Assembly (NCBI GenBank): GCA_033977485.1
Contig: CM066993.1
Span: forward strand, 69,046,864-69,110,863
Source: Hydrangea macrophylla
Lineage: Eukaryota; Streptophyta; Magnoliopsida; Cornales; Hydrangeaceae
Direction of reading: 5' to 3'
Length of the DNA stretch: 64,000 nt
Positions 45,628 through 57,651 of this stretch are shown here, piece after piece. The translations under genes and the position numbers were made by a program. How positions within the stretch are numbered: position 1 is the stretch's first letter; every line of letters begins with the position of its first letter. The notes beneath the pieces were generated by a model, which worked only from the letters and a program-made list of their open reading frames with translations, ran no database searches and was not told where the DNA came from.

Positions 45628-47088
45628 CTATGTTAAATGAGTATTGTTTACCGGCCTCAAAAGGCTGTTTCTTGACCGATGACTACTGTGCCTCGGTCGG
45701 ATTTGGCAACGGCTGACACAAATAAGGCCGTTTTGAAACGATCTCGGCCACGTCAACCTCGGTGTTGATTTCACAGTCAGCGGCATGAATATCATAGTTG
45801 GGATCCCTGTAATAGATTCCCTTGGATGAATTCTTCCTTTCCTGTTCCTCCTCGAGCATACGCTCATATTGGGAAGCCCGGGTTGCCAATTCAAATAGAC
45901 ACAGAAACCCATGCCTTCAAACGTTTTCTGTAGGTCAAAGGTGAGCCCCCCCAGAGCTATATTGACAAACTCTTCTTTGGGCAAAATCACCTTGCAGCGG
46001 TGTTTTGCCCATTTGAACCGGGCAATATAGGCTTCTGCGGATTCATTTGGAAGCTGACTCAGCCTAGTTAGATCGGCCATTGAGACTTCGGGCTCAGTCC
46101 GATAAAATTGGGCATGAAATGCTTCCTCCATTTGGTTCCAAGTGTGGAATGAGTTTGGAGGTAAGTTGATGTACCAACTGAAAGCTACCCCAGTCAAGGA
46201 ATTAGGGAACAGCTTTAGTAGCATATCTCCTCGGTGACTCACCTCCCCGCTCTGAAGCAGGAAACGACCATTATGCTCCACGGTCGATTGGTCTCCCTCA
46301 CCAGAGAATGTTGTGAAATTGGGCACCTTATACTCTCTAGGAAGAGGTACTCTTTCAATGGCATCACTATGCGGCCTCCTATAGACAGGTCTCTGGGTCC
46401 TGCGGAGTAGACCTCCAAAGTCTTGGCGAATGATATCAGCGATCTGTTCTCGGTCTACCCTAGCTGTCTGGACGGGGACACCCCTTCTAGTACCAATCTC
46501 GTGCTCTAGACTGATTCTCTCATTTTCCATGTGTTCGTCTTCAGTGGCTAAATTATCGCCGAACAACGGGTTAATTCTTTCCCACTGTTGGTCTGAATTT
46601 TGCCCGTTTAGACAAATCAGTGGGTCCTTGATGGTGATGCCTGGTCGAACTATAACCTTGGGTGGGTTCACGGTCTCTCCTAAGATTTTCTTGCCATCCC
46701 TCTTTGGCGGTGTAATGTATTTTTCAGTCTGGGAGGAAGAAGGGGCATTCTGGCTTGCCCCCAACCCAACCCGAGACAGGAAGGTTGGTGGAATAGACGG
46801 CTGTGAAGGATCACCCGCTTGATGCTCCTTCCACTCCCTCATTTCACGGAGCATCTCACTCACTTGGGTAAAGGTTTGGTCTTGCCTAATGGACATCTCA
46901 GCCAAGCGTTGGTTGAACATTCCCATTAAGTGATTACTCATGTTTGACAAGTCTGCCTGACTGGCTACTGAGCTAATAACAGGGTCTATGATAGGTTCAA
47001 CGACGGGTTCTATGATAGGGTCTAAGAGGGGTTCACGTGAGCCTACCTCCTGGGAAATTCCCTTGGATCGTGTTCCCTTTCCAGCCAT
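45628..47088 (-). pseudogene. Tat gag
   Basis: 486 codons open, starting 11 bp after the primer-binding site. The Gag core includes FSWYINLPPNSFHTWNQMEEAF and LPNESAEAYIARFK at about residues 290-390. After about residue 400 (near 45890) the true frame shifts: a neighbouring frame carries ELATRASQYERMLEEEQE-type sequence, so the last 85 residues of the open frame are not native. Confidence 0.85.
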
Positions 47089-47098
47089 TTGACATGGC

Positions 47099-47116
47099 GT
47101 CCCACCGGGCGTGCCA
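47099..47116 (-). other. Primer-binding site of the Tat element
   Basis: The minus strand reads TGGCACGCCCGGTGGGAC, five bases from the LTR end. The site type is common in Tat elements. The tRNA identity was not assigned. Confidence 0.75.
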
Positions 47117-47121
47117 AAAAT

Positions 47122-48479
47122 TGTTTACAATAAATTCTGGTGTAGTGTGCGTTGGGCGTGCCAGAGTCCACGTGGACTCAAAGTGGTGGTGATAACTTAA
47201 TCTGACTTCTAGCTTAAGCGATTTGTTGTTAACAGTAATCAAAAACAACAAAAATATGGGCCTTTACTTTACTCTGATGCAAGCAAGTAATTACAAATGG
47301 AATTTGAAATAGGATAAATCAAACACAGAGATTCAGAATACCTCCATAGGCATCATCTTCTTCATTGATTGAAAGTAAAGTAGTTATTACAAACGCTCAA
47401 AAACAATTACAAACGCTCAAAGAACAACAAGAACTCACAAATCACTCAAGATCACTCAAGAACAAAAGTAGAGTTGTTATGAGGAGAAACTAAAGTCTGC
47501 TGAGAGCAGAAGTGGCGTGTGCATTAGCCGCCCCAAATGTTGCACACCCTGGCCTATTTATAGACTTTTTGAGAAAGGAACTGTTCAAGTTAGTGGGGTT
47601 AATGGGTGGTGGTTCCTGATTCCCAAGCATGAACAAGTTACTGCACCCATTTTCTTTACCCCACGATTATCCATGATCTGTTTGATTATCCTTCTTCTGC
47701 CACGTTCCTGTTTTGTGTAACTGTCTTCTTTCCAGCTCAGCATCTTCTAAAGCACACGTTCTCATCCCAGCTAACTGCCTAACAGACTTGTGGGCAAATC
47801 TCAAGTGACCGATTTCATCCTTCTTTGAGTAGCTTAATTCTTGCTGGCTAATGGAAGTCGGCCTCCCACTTAGTAGAAAGTCTACTATTCATCGGTCTCG
47901 TTCAACCGATGTCGTCTGACTTTAATTGTTTCAAAGATTGTCTTTACCCTTTCCCAAGCCCGATATTACATTCTCTTGCTTTGTTGCTGTTAGCTATCAT
48001 CATACGGTCTGGCCACTGCAGGATCTGCAAGGGTGGCCATCGGCCTTGTCAACTGTGGTCGAAGTGTATCGTGTCTACCGCTGCTCCCCTTCTATATCAG
48101 CCTGACTTATCGAGACCGATATATCCATTAGAGTCTATTATCCTTTTCTGTTTCAATACCGATAATAAGTTGGGATGAATCAACCTTTTCACAGTCTTAA
48201 TTGGTTGGACATCGGTCTAATTTGACCGATGTTATGGCTGTTGTGGCCCAGGCATTGCTTGTTAAATCCGAGGTATTAACTTGAGAACCATGTATCATCT
48301 TATCCTCGATCTTGACATCGATATTCTCTTATTGGATGTACCATCTGTATCCGCAACTATTTCTGATATCACTTTCCTTTGTCATCGGCCTTATCACCTG
48401 TTCATCTGCTTACCTGCTCTTATGATCAAGCCACGTGATTGTCATGTGCTTTGGCAAATCCCAAATTAGGGTGTAAACA
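47122..48479 (-). repeat. 5' LTR of the Tat element
   Basis: 1358 bp, very similar to the LTR at 30546 but without its poly-C expansion. The TATA box is at about 47553-47562 on the minus strand. AATGG follows at 48480. Confidence 0.92.
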
Positions 48480-49822
48480 AATGGCCACCATACTCACCTC
48501 TGGAATGACTGGTGGTGTGGGGCCAACCTCTTGCTACTCTGATAGACAACCCTTCCCTCCCGGACATTCCGGTTAAAGATATTATTGATACGAGTGGTAA
48601 TTGGGACTTGAACCCTATTGCTCATATCATCACTCCTCAGATAAGGGAATTCATTCTTAATACCCCTTTACCCATCCTGGCCTAGAATTGACCTGACTCC
48701 CCTTCCTCGAACAGGAATTTTAGTGTCAGCAGTGTTCATCACCTCATTTCTCAGGTGCATAACTCTCAAGTCCCTGTTGACTGGACTTTCATTTGGAAAC
48801 TCCCTATTCCTAATAAGCTTAAACATTTCCTTTGGACTTGCTTTCATGATAGAATCTCCTCTAATTGCCTGCGGGCTTAGACAAATATGGTTAATAACCC
48901 CCCCACCCACATCTGCACTAGATGCAATTCGTGGAATGAGGATACCCTTCACATTCTCAGGGACTGCATTTGGTCTAGAAATATTTGGAATGCCATTGCT
49001 AAGGCTGAGAGGTACCAAACCTCTTTCTTCTCTCTTAGCTTACTTGATTGGTTGAACTCAAATCTTAAAAATTCTACCAGAAATTTGGTGACTAACATTC
49101 CTTGGAACATTTTGTTTGCTGTAGGTAGGGGCTTTGGTTTATTTGGAAGGAGAGAAATAAGAACGTGTTCTCTAAAGATCACACCCCCACCCTCATTATC
49201 CATCGAGAGAGAGATTATTTCATTTGCTATTGATGCTTCCCATGCCTGTGGTAGGATGTCCCATTGTAATTCTTATTCTCCTCTTCTAATACACTGATTT
49301 CCCCCTCCAACAGGTTTCCTCAAACTCAATACGGATGGCAGCTCCAAAGGGAATCCGGGAGTTGACGGCATAGGTGGCATTTTTTGGGATGATTAAGGGC
49401 GATGGATCAAAGGCTACTTTGGGCATCTTAGTCACTGTACCAGTTTGTTTGTTGAACTGGAAAGCTTAAGGAGAGGCCTCCAACTTGCTGCTACCAAAGG
49501 ATGGAAAAAGATCATTGTTGAAACAGATTTCGAGACCACCTACAATCTGCTGAAGAACCACAATGTGGACCACCCTCTCAGGACCATGCTTGAAGATTGC
49601 ACAATTTTTCCCCAAGAAGTGGAAGGGATTATGAGTCATACTAAACGCGAAGAAAATCGATGTGCTGACATCTTGGCTAACATAGGAACCAGCCAAGATG
49701 CTAAATTTGTTTGTATTAATCATCCTTCGGATTATCTATTATTGCCTCTTTTGGCGGATTCTATGGGCGTCGGTTTCCCTATAGGAAGCTAAGCCTGTTT
49801 TTGTTTTTCCTGTTAACCAAAA
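48480..49822 (+). pseudogene. L1-type LINE ORF2, zinc-finger and RNase H part (right piece)
   Basis: Continues the LINE at 28985 after removal of the Tat element. The reading passes smoothly through GNGHHTHLWNDWW across the joined site. Next is the RVT zinc-binding region (FIWKLPIPNKLKHFLWT, ICTRCNSWNEDTLHILRDC). Last is an RNase H domain (LNTDGSSKGNPG at 49322, VETDFETTYNLL, HTKREENRCADILA), ending in a stop near 49790. A poly-A tail of about nine bases lies near 49820. Many stops and frameshifts are present. Confidence 0.88.
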
Positions 49823-51056
49823 AAAAATTAGAGGTGTAAAACGGGTTAAAGTAGTGGTCCAACCTGGCTCGTTTTGCCACTGTGTGGCATCCCGGAAAGG
49901 AGTTCAAGACACTTGCTACAACCCAGTCCGGCCTGCAAATGGACCCAACTCACTAATTGGTAGGAGTCTTAGTCGGGTCCTCCTTTCTTAGTCGGGTCCT
50001 CCTTTCGGCTCTTTATTAGAATTAGAGCTCCGAAGTAGAACTAAAATAGAAGCAAAGTGGGCCCAACTAATTTAAGAACACCCATATTTGTAGTTGATCG
50101 AGTGGCAAAAGGAAGATAGTCATATTTGGTTGGAAGTTCCTACCCATGAAATACTAATAAATTAATGTTTATTACGTAACTATGCTTGGATTGCAAGTTG
50201 GAATGAACAAACCGATACATCAACAATCAAGCTTGGGGTTTGATAATTGGAAACAAGGCTCTTAAAAGAAATATTTTATATTTGAGTAGTAACTTGTTTA
50301 CCCACTGGCCATTGCTATGAAACCAAGGAATAACAAAAAAATAAATAAATAACACTTCTAGACTACTACTTTGTCCACAAGCAGGGCCATATTTTCCATC
50401 AAGAACTCAAAAATGCTTACTACTTTTTTTTTTTTTTTTTGAGAAGATATGCTTACTACTTGTTATGTCATTTTGATTGATTTGTTCCAACTGCTTATCT
50501 TTGATATGCCAGAGGTTGTTTTTTTTTTTTTCCTGCTTTGTTCTTGAAAATGGAGAAAGCTTCTCCGTAATAAGCAAAAAGAAACGCCGCTAAGATGTTA
50601 AGCTATTTTTAATATAACTACTTCATTTTCATTCTTTTTGATGCTCTAGTGATTCTATTCCAACTGTTGAACTTTAATATCTCAGTGATCATAAAATTTC
50701 AATTAATCAATAAAAACTGAAGGAAAGTATCATGTCAAATTTATTCTTTTCTATGCTATTTTCTTACATTTTCCTCAATAGCCAAGCAAAGAAAACTGTT
50801 TTCCCTATTCTTTTCCCTCACTAAATCCATGAATAAACATTAGAATAATTCAAACAATGATGTCCATCAAACATGAGAATTTTTTGCTCGAGAGTGAGAC
50901 AACAAAGCAATGATTATATAATCAGTGACACCTTACTGACTAAATTTATGAAGGGCCATGGTTTTTTGAATTTTGTGCAAGGCCCAGGGTGTTAATTTGT
51001 ACATCCAGCAGTAAGTATATTAAGAGTCATGGATTTAACCGAATATTATACTAATA
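49823..51056. other. Gene-free stretch; possible hAT end fragment
   Basis: TTAGAGGTGTAAAACGGG at 49829 resembles the end of the window's hAT family, but no matching right end was found. The rest is AT-rich with poly-T runs near 50425 and 50520. No gene is seen. Confidence 0.35.
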
Positions 51057-51117
51057 CTAGTAATTACCCGTGCCCGTGGGCACGGAGAAAAAAAAATAAG
51101 GACTAAAACCCAAATAT

Positions 51118-51156
<39 letters not shown>

Positions 51157-53965
51157 ACGTTCTTAATTCCAATTTATGCTTCAATTCTCCGTCAATATAG
51201 GTCCGATGTGGTTCATAGAACTCTCAAACCATTGTGGATTTTACAAAATAAATCCTAAACAAACTAATTTTAACAAAAAAAATACAATGCTTGTGCAACA
51301 TCCAGTATAAAGAAATAAATAACAATGTATTTCCACCAATTCGGTAGACCAAATTGCTAATCAACCTCCAATCACATTATTCTCAACTAATTGTTGTCTC
51401 CCAATTGAACTGCACCTAAGTTCACACCATAATCATAAACAATACAAACTATCAAAAATAATGTGCTTAACCCTTAATAACAGTAAAAGCAATTACAATA
51501 ATAGCCAAACCATAAAATTCCAATAAAAAGAAGGAAAACAATACGTGAGGTGATGCCCAAGAGAAGAGATATAGTGTATGTAAGGGAGATTGAAGAGTTT
51601 TCTGAGTGAGTTGTGGACCACTTGATCAGGATCAAAGGGATGTAGATAGGACATGCATCATTTGTCTTTAACATATTGAGCTCAAGTCTTTTGCGAAGTG
51701 AAAACAACTAAAAGTTTAAATTGAAGAATATACACAACAAAGCCAAAGTTTATGTATCTGTTGGTCAGTAAGCAATGCCAAGCCAAAACAACTAATGAAC
51801 AAAAGGTTAAAGAGTGATATTATTCCAGAATTAGACCATTAAGCAAAGAAAGCGAACAAATAAATTTCTTTTTTAAACGCCTATTGATTTGTTGAATCGC
51901 AGCAATCACTAAATGATCACAAAGTATTAGAAACATAAGAACTTCAAAAAATACATTACAAGAAACATTGGACTGATTCATGCTTAATCAAGTGGAGCTT
52001 CACTGAGATTGTTTTGCCAGAATATTTCATTTGATACCATTTATATTTTAATTGAACTTAAGCCTAAGTTGCTTTATGCTCTATCCGACTAATGGATGTG
52101 GATGATAAATACATTAACTAAAATAGAAAAGAAAAAAAAACAGAGAAAATAGAAAAGAAAGCAAAATATGTCAAAAAGAAAATTAAAAGTTGTGAAATTA
52201 TACAGCATTTGGGAACCAAATACATGAAACCAATGAATCACAAAATTACGGAAAAAAAAAAACACCCAATCAAACTCCTCCCCATATTGCCCTCAAAAAC
52301 GTATTCCCATCTTAGTCTGATACACAGTGCAAAAGAAAAAACATATTTTGTTCTCAATTTACTACGGAGAATAAGAAGGGAAAGAAAATTTTTACCTGCA
52401 ACAAATCTAATGATGACCCAAAAATCTGCACCAAAAGATAAGAATAAGAAGAGTATTAGCGAGTCTGCAAATTCTAGAAAATGAGAAATTTAGAACGAAA
52501 GACGATTTTAATCTAAATGGTATGAATAATTCAATACTTGGTATGAATAATTCAATGCCCCCCAAAACTACCTTATCTTACTCAAGTGTGTATTGAAGAC
52601 CCAACTCTATATTCATGTCACCTTCTTCATCCTCATCCTTAATTGCATATACATAACTCTCACACTATCTCCCAATCTTCAGTGCCATGATCTGAAACAA
52701 TAATTGACACAAAATGAAAAAAAGTAAGAAAGCAAAAAAGAAAAAAATAATAATAATAAGTAGAGAAGTGTACCCGTGGATTATGATGCCTCCCAAAAGG
52801 GCTAGGACTGGAGCTTGGTATTTTTAAATTCTAGGAGAAATAGACAACAATTAATTAAAATAAATCAAACAGAAAAAATAAAGTAACAGATGAAGAGATA
52901 TATTGAAACACCTGTTGTTGCTTGAATTAGTGAGACCTAGAGAGAGAAAAGGTGAATTCACATACTTCAACTTTGAGTCTTAGAGAGTAAGCTTCAACTT
53001 TTCCCAAATTAAATAATACAAAGCTTAGAGAGTAACCCAAATTTTTGATGGCTATGTTAAATTAATTAGCCCCTTTACACCCAAAATTTTCTTCAAAAGC
53101 CTATCAATCTCTAAACTAAAATCTCAAGAAGTAAGAAAACTATACTAAAATCCTAATTCCTAAGTAAAGGAAAGGAAAAAATAACCTATGATTTGGGTAG
53201 GGGGTCTACTGGGGTTCAGCCAAGGGGTGTTGGGCTAGGGGATGGGGGTCCGGTGGCTGTGTTGGATGTGATGGAGGCCGGAGGTGGTGGAGTTGGTGAT
53301 TTGATGGTGGTTGGTGGTTGATTTGAGTAAGAGATTTGAGTAGCAAGAGAGTGTGTATCAACACCCCCCCCCCCCCCCCGCCTAAAAAAAAAAAAACCCT
53401 AACTATTTTTTTTTCAGCAGAAAAGAAAATCAACGATGGAGAGATGAAGACTAAGATGGGGGGTAAATAGAGAGAGAGATAGAGAGATCTGGCATCCTCT
53501 GTTTGAAATTCAAACGGGAGAGAAAAATTTACCTGAGAGAAAGGGGACGATTGTGGACTGGTGGTGGTGATCCGGCTGTGTGGTGGTGATCTGACAAACT
53601 GTGGACTGGTGGTGGTGATCAGATGTGTGTGTTTGTGTGCATTTTGTGTGTCTGTGTGTGTGCAGAGACTGAGAGGGAGGTTAAGATTAGAGAGAGATAG
53701 AATTACCAAAGGTGAGGAAATTCAAAAATCAAAAATCAAAAATGAAAGATCGTGCATCGTGATTGTGAGAGCGACAGAGAAACTGCAGAGAGAGAGAGAG
53801 AGAAAAAAAAAACTGTGTAATAATGGATGTGGTGTGATGAGTGGGTTAACCATTTTTGGTGGACAAAAAATTCAACGGTTCGAAATATCTAAATCCCTCT
53901 CAAGGGCTGAGATTGAAAGTTGTTAAAATGGGAGGGACCTACACCGCCCTCCCTTATTATATAGA
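51057..53965 (-). mobile_element. Non-autonomous Helitron
   Basis: On the minus strand it begins with TC (TCTATATAATAAGG) after an A at 53966, and ends CTAG before a T. Seven bases before the CTAG is a hairpin of 8 bp stem and 2 nt loop (CCGTGCCC and GGGCACGG, 51068-51085). Insertion between A and T, the 5' TC, and the 3' hairpin plus CTAG are the Helitron signature. It is 2.9 kb with no Rep or helicase motif. Inside are a 16-C run (53364-53379) and a short duplicate near 52525-52555. Whether it has captured host gene pieces cannot be judged by eye. Confidence 0.82.
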
Positions 53966-54285
53966 TATACACATTTACTAGAAGAGTGACACATGGGAAC
54001 TTAAAAATCTCCAAGACCCACCAAACAAAAATATTGGAACTAAAACCCCAAACAAACTTTTTGTAGCCAAAATGAAATGTGGACTGGGAATAAAACAGGA
54101 AGCCATATCTGGTCTCAAATTGAAGCAATTTCATAGATATGAAATCAACAATGAAAATCAACAATAAATTACACAATTGAGATTAGGGCTAACCAAGCAA
54201 GATGATTACTTTGCTTCAGAAAGTGCCAAGCAAATCTCTATATCTGCAAGATCAACAAGACAAACAGATGAGAGTGACTATATAC

Positions 54286-54323
<38 letters not shown>

Positions 54324-54429
54324 TTATATATACCAGTAGAGGTCGAGAGATCGAGTGAGAGAGAAAACAGGAAGGCAAGAGAGAGAGGAGAGACCTTCGA
54401 TTCTGTGATATATATATTGTGTGTGTGTG

Positions 54430-54463
<34 letters not shown>

Positions 54464-55329
54464 CTCTAGGCATAGAACCCGTCGGGATCGAATTGCTCGT
54501 AATTGCTTCATTTAAAATTAGGTCATATTATTTTTAGGTTTATTGTAAAATTGCCTCATTTGGCCTTTATTAACAAGTCTAAAATATGTTTATTTTTGGT
54601 AACAACTAATTGGTACATTTTGACAACCAAACAATTTAAATGGATTCATTCCTAATTCAGTGTACAACCAAACAAGCCCTAATATATTAAAATTTGTAAT
54701 ACCTTTTAATACTATAATTGGAGTTCATGAGATCCAGTTAGTAGATAAACTAATGTTCAGTAGATAAACTAATGTTCAAGCAGTCAAATATCATTTTGAC
54801 TACCCAAATTGGATACACTATTGAGACGCTTTTAGAGCATAAATGATATTTACAAATATTGTCCAAAAGTAGTAACCTACTAAATGTATTTCATGTACTG
54901 TAGTCAACTCTATAAATAGTCAAAATATTTTTGTAATAACAATTCAATGGTTAGGATTTTTCCAACAAATTGGGATACTCTCTTTCTATCCCGATCAGCT
55001 ACAAATTGAGACATAGATGGAATGGATAGAAGAGTATAAGCGGGCGAGTGACTTTAGAGTTCTACTGGTTCTAAAGGCTAAAAGTTGAAGTAGTGGATTC
55101 AGTAGTTCTAAATATAGATAGAAGAATCCCGAATGAACAGCCATCCACAAATGTTGATTCATTCAAACAAGAAAGTGCAATAATACTTTCCTTTTACATT
55201 GGTCCCCTAAACGAGTGAAAAATGCCTCGTACAGTTTCCCTTTTCCCTTTCAGTCCGTCAAAGAATGATCACTCATTTTAATTAAGCAAAATTTAACTTA
55301 TAGTATATTGGACGTACAACTGATCAAAA
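53966..55329. other. Gene-free stretch with microsatellites
   Basis: TA/TG repeats lie at about 54283-54322 and TG/TA/GA repeats at about 54412-54463. The rest is AT-rich, with no domain visible. Confidence 0.5.
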
Positions 55330-56169
55330 GTTCGGAAACTCTACGCTCCTGGTAGTGTCTTCCTAGGGTTCTTCTACCTCATCTCCGGCCGGCTCCAAAT
55401 CTGGTTCCTTCCCCCTCCAAACTTTCTCAGTCTACTCCTTTTTAGAGGTTGTTAGTCTCTGTTTTCTGCAGCAATTTTAGGGCTGGATCTCTAATAACCC
55501 TTTTGTGGTTGTTGTTCTTAGGAATTACCTTTGGTTGTCTAGTTTTTCTAAATGCCTTAAATATTGAATTTCTTGTTGGCAAACCTAATAGTTCGAACCT
55601 GTGTGATACTCATATGCACAATACAAATTTTCTTAAGGATCTGTACTTTGATTGATACCACTAAAATTTTGACAAGTTTCTATTTTAGTAGATTGCATCT
55701 TGAAATTGTTTCACTACTCTAATCATATACTTTCTTTTCTTTTCCTTCTCCTAGTCTCCCAGTCCTCCATTTCTTCTAACCAAAAGCCTCCTGAAACCCA
55801 AATCCCCATCCTTCTCTTTTTTATATAAAAAAAAAATTTAAAACTCCCTCTCTCACTCTTTTCCCCTACCTCAACCCCACTCCTCAATCCCAAAATTGTC
55901 CCAATTAGATCTATGACAACCATATGCTGGAACTGTCAGGGCTTGGGGAAGTCCCTGATAGTCCAAACCCTAATGGATCTTTGTATTCTTAAAAATCCCC
56001 AAGTTGGTTGTCTTCTTGAAACAAAAATGAAGGATTCCAATATCTTACATTTCAAAAGAAAGTTGCATTTTGATAATATGATTAGTGTTGTTCCTATTGG
56101 CATTGCTGGAGGGTTAACAGTTTTCTGAAAAAGGAGATTACTCTAGAGGTGTTGAAATCTGACCAAATT
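55330..56169 (+). pseudogene. Second L1-type LINE, 5' part and endonuclease start
   Basis: The apurinic endonuclease domain of ORF2 begins at 55913 (TICWNCQGLGKSL, then CLLETKMKDS). Upstream sequence to about 55330 may be the LINE 5' UTR; no ORF1 is recognised, and that boundary is approximate. The frame is open to about 56125, then a frameshift occurs just before the solo LTR. Confidence 0.7.
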
Positions 56170-56758
56170 GTTGACCCAAATTTGGAAACCTTAGAGAAGG
56201 GGGGGGGGGTGTAAATAAGATTTTAGCAAAAAATAAACCTTTTTAAAACTTAATTGCAAATTAAACACAGTCACAAACAATAATGAAAAGAGAAAAGGGA
56301 AGAGACACTTGCAAACCGAGTTTTCAAGTGGTTGGGCAATCCGCACACCGCGGCCTACGTCCACCCCTCAAGAACACCTCTTGAGGATTCTTTTAATCTG
56401 ACCTACTTCACGGGTGGAGATCAAACCGTTACAAGAGTCTTCAACTCTCCCAAAGAAGAACACATCTTCTTTGCACACAAGGGTTACTAACCATCACTCT
56501 TTACAAATAATTGAAATACAAATTGAACTCTCTCTCTCTAGAGTGGATAGTACAATGATAGCTCACACAACAACTCCTTAGTAAGTGGATAATACAAGTA
56601 AAAGCTCACTACAATTTGCTCTCTTAAGAATTACAATTGAAATCTAGAGCAAATTGATTTTTCACTCAAACTAGGGCTCAATTATGAATGATGTTTAAAC
56701 AAGGTGTTTGAATGATTTTGTTAATGTTCCTTCTTGTTTATAATCCTTAAAAACATCC

Positions 56759-56770
56759 CTATATATAGCT
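56759..56770 (-). promoter_or_regulatory. TATA box of the solo Copia LTR
   Basis: The minus strand reads AGCTATATATAG, about 95 bp downstream of the palindrome array in transcription order. Confidence 0.5.
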
Positions 56771-56863
56771 TTTGAAAGATTAAGCCATTGGAAGTAGTTG
56801 GGGGGAGTAAAAACAATTTTTGGAGAGTTTAAAAATCTAGCCGTTATGCCGTAATGCGCGGTT

Positions 56864-57006
56864 CAGTCGACTGAATAAGCGATTCGGTCGACTGGATGAG
56901 TGTAGCAGAAGCTTCCAATAAAAACATAAATCATTCGACTGATTTATGGTCTAGTCAACTGAACTTTGAACCCTTCAGTCGACTGTATAAACAGTCTAGT
57001 CGACTG
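56864..57006. repeat. CAGTCGACTG-type palindromes in the solo Copia LTR
   Basis: Six sites start at 56864, 56885, 56932, 56952, 56976 and 56997. Two are perfect and four are one- or two-base variants. Spacing is 21, 47, 20, 24 and 21 bp. Confidence 0.8.
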
Positions 57007-57651
57007 TGTCTGACTATTTTGGTAGATTGTTAGCAGACTAACAGTTCTGTACTAAAACAGCCATAACTCCCTATACAAAACTCATTTTTGCGATCCGTTT
57101 GAAGATTTGGAAACTAGATTCAAATACCTTTCCAACCATATAAAACTCAATATCTATATCCTTACCAATTAGATCAGGATTGCCTTTAAAGATGACTTAT
57201 CTGCGCAAAGGTTGTTGTTTTGACTTAGCCACTTGAAAACTTTTGTGAAATGAATTTAATTGAGTGATCTAAGTATGTTTAGGTCCTTGAAAGTATTTTA
57301 AAGTATGAGAGCAAGGATCCTAAAGTTCAATTAAAGTTACTTGAGCCCCTATGAGTGATTGACCAAGATGTTTACAAGTAAATCCTAGTCTTCAACCAAG
57401 GATGAAAAATCTTCAAGTCTTCAAGCTTGAACCTTGTTGAGCTCCATCACTCTTCGACTTCACCATATGCTATCTCATGATCTCAAACAAAGTTAGAACA
57501 TCTTAATGCATAAATCAAGAGATTAGCACAATGAAAATGACTTTATAATTGATTGGAATAGAGTCATTAAGAATATGCAATTATCACTAGATTTGTCATC
57601 ATCAAAACAAACATATATAATGCCTTAAATAAATTCAAGGCTAACAAAATT

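Larger units (their letters stand above)
30546..48479 (-). mobile_element. Tat/Retand-lineage Ty3/Gypsy element with antisense gene, nested in the LINE
   Basis: The LTRs (30546-31923 and 47122-48479) begin TGTTTAC and end GTAAACA on the plus strand. AATGG flanks both ends (30541-30545 and 48480-48484). On the minus strand the order is gag, protease, reverse transcriptase, RNase H, a second RNase H, integrase. A plus-strand plant-mobile-domain gene fills the space between integrase and the 3' LTR. The second RNase H and the antisense ORF are known marks of the Tat lineage. Two hAT insertions add about 4.4 kb; without them the element is about 13.5 kb. Coding regions are broken in many places, so it is defective. 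Confidence 0.9.
56170..57646 (-). mobile_element. Solo LTR of a Copia-type element
   Basis: On the minus strand it runs from TGTTAGCCTTG to the GGGTCAAC end, about 1477 bp, flanked by AAATT on both sides (56165-56169 and 57647-57651). One terminal base at the 56170 end is shared or lost. Deleting it restores continuous LINE reading through the site. The minus-strand TATA box is at 56759-56770. A CAGTCGACTG-type palindrome array lies at 56864-57006, upstream of the TATA box. A run of 10-11 G is near 56200. Confidence 0.82.

Noticed and set aside
28985..49822. Target duplication of the first LINE
   Set aside because: I compared sequence after the A-tail at 49822 with sequence near 28985 and found no convincing match; the element is 5' truncated and the boundary is uncertain.
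53206..53709. 167-codon minus-strand frame
   Set aside because: Low-complexity Ser, Pro, His and poly-Gly sequence from microsatellites inside a Helitron; no domain.
55449..55655. 68-codon frame with a hydrophobic stretch upstream of the second LINE
   Set aside because: Short, no family match recognised, and probably in the LINE 5' UTR; not supported as a gene.
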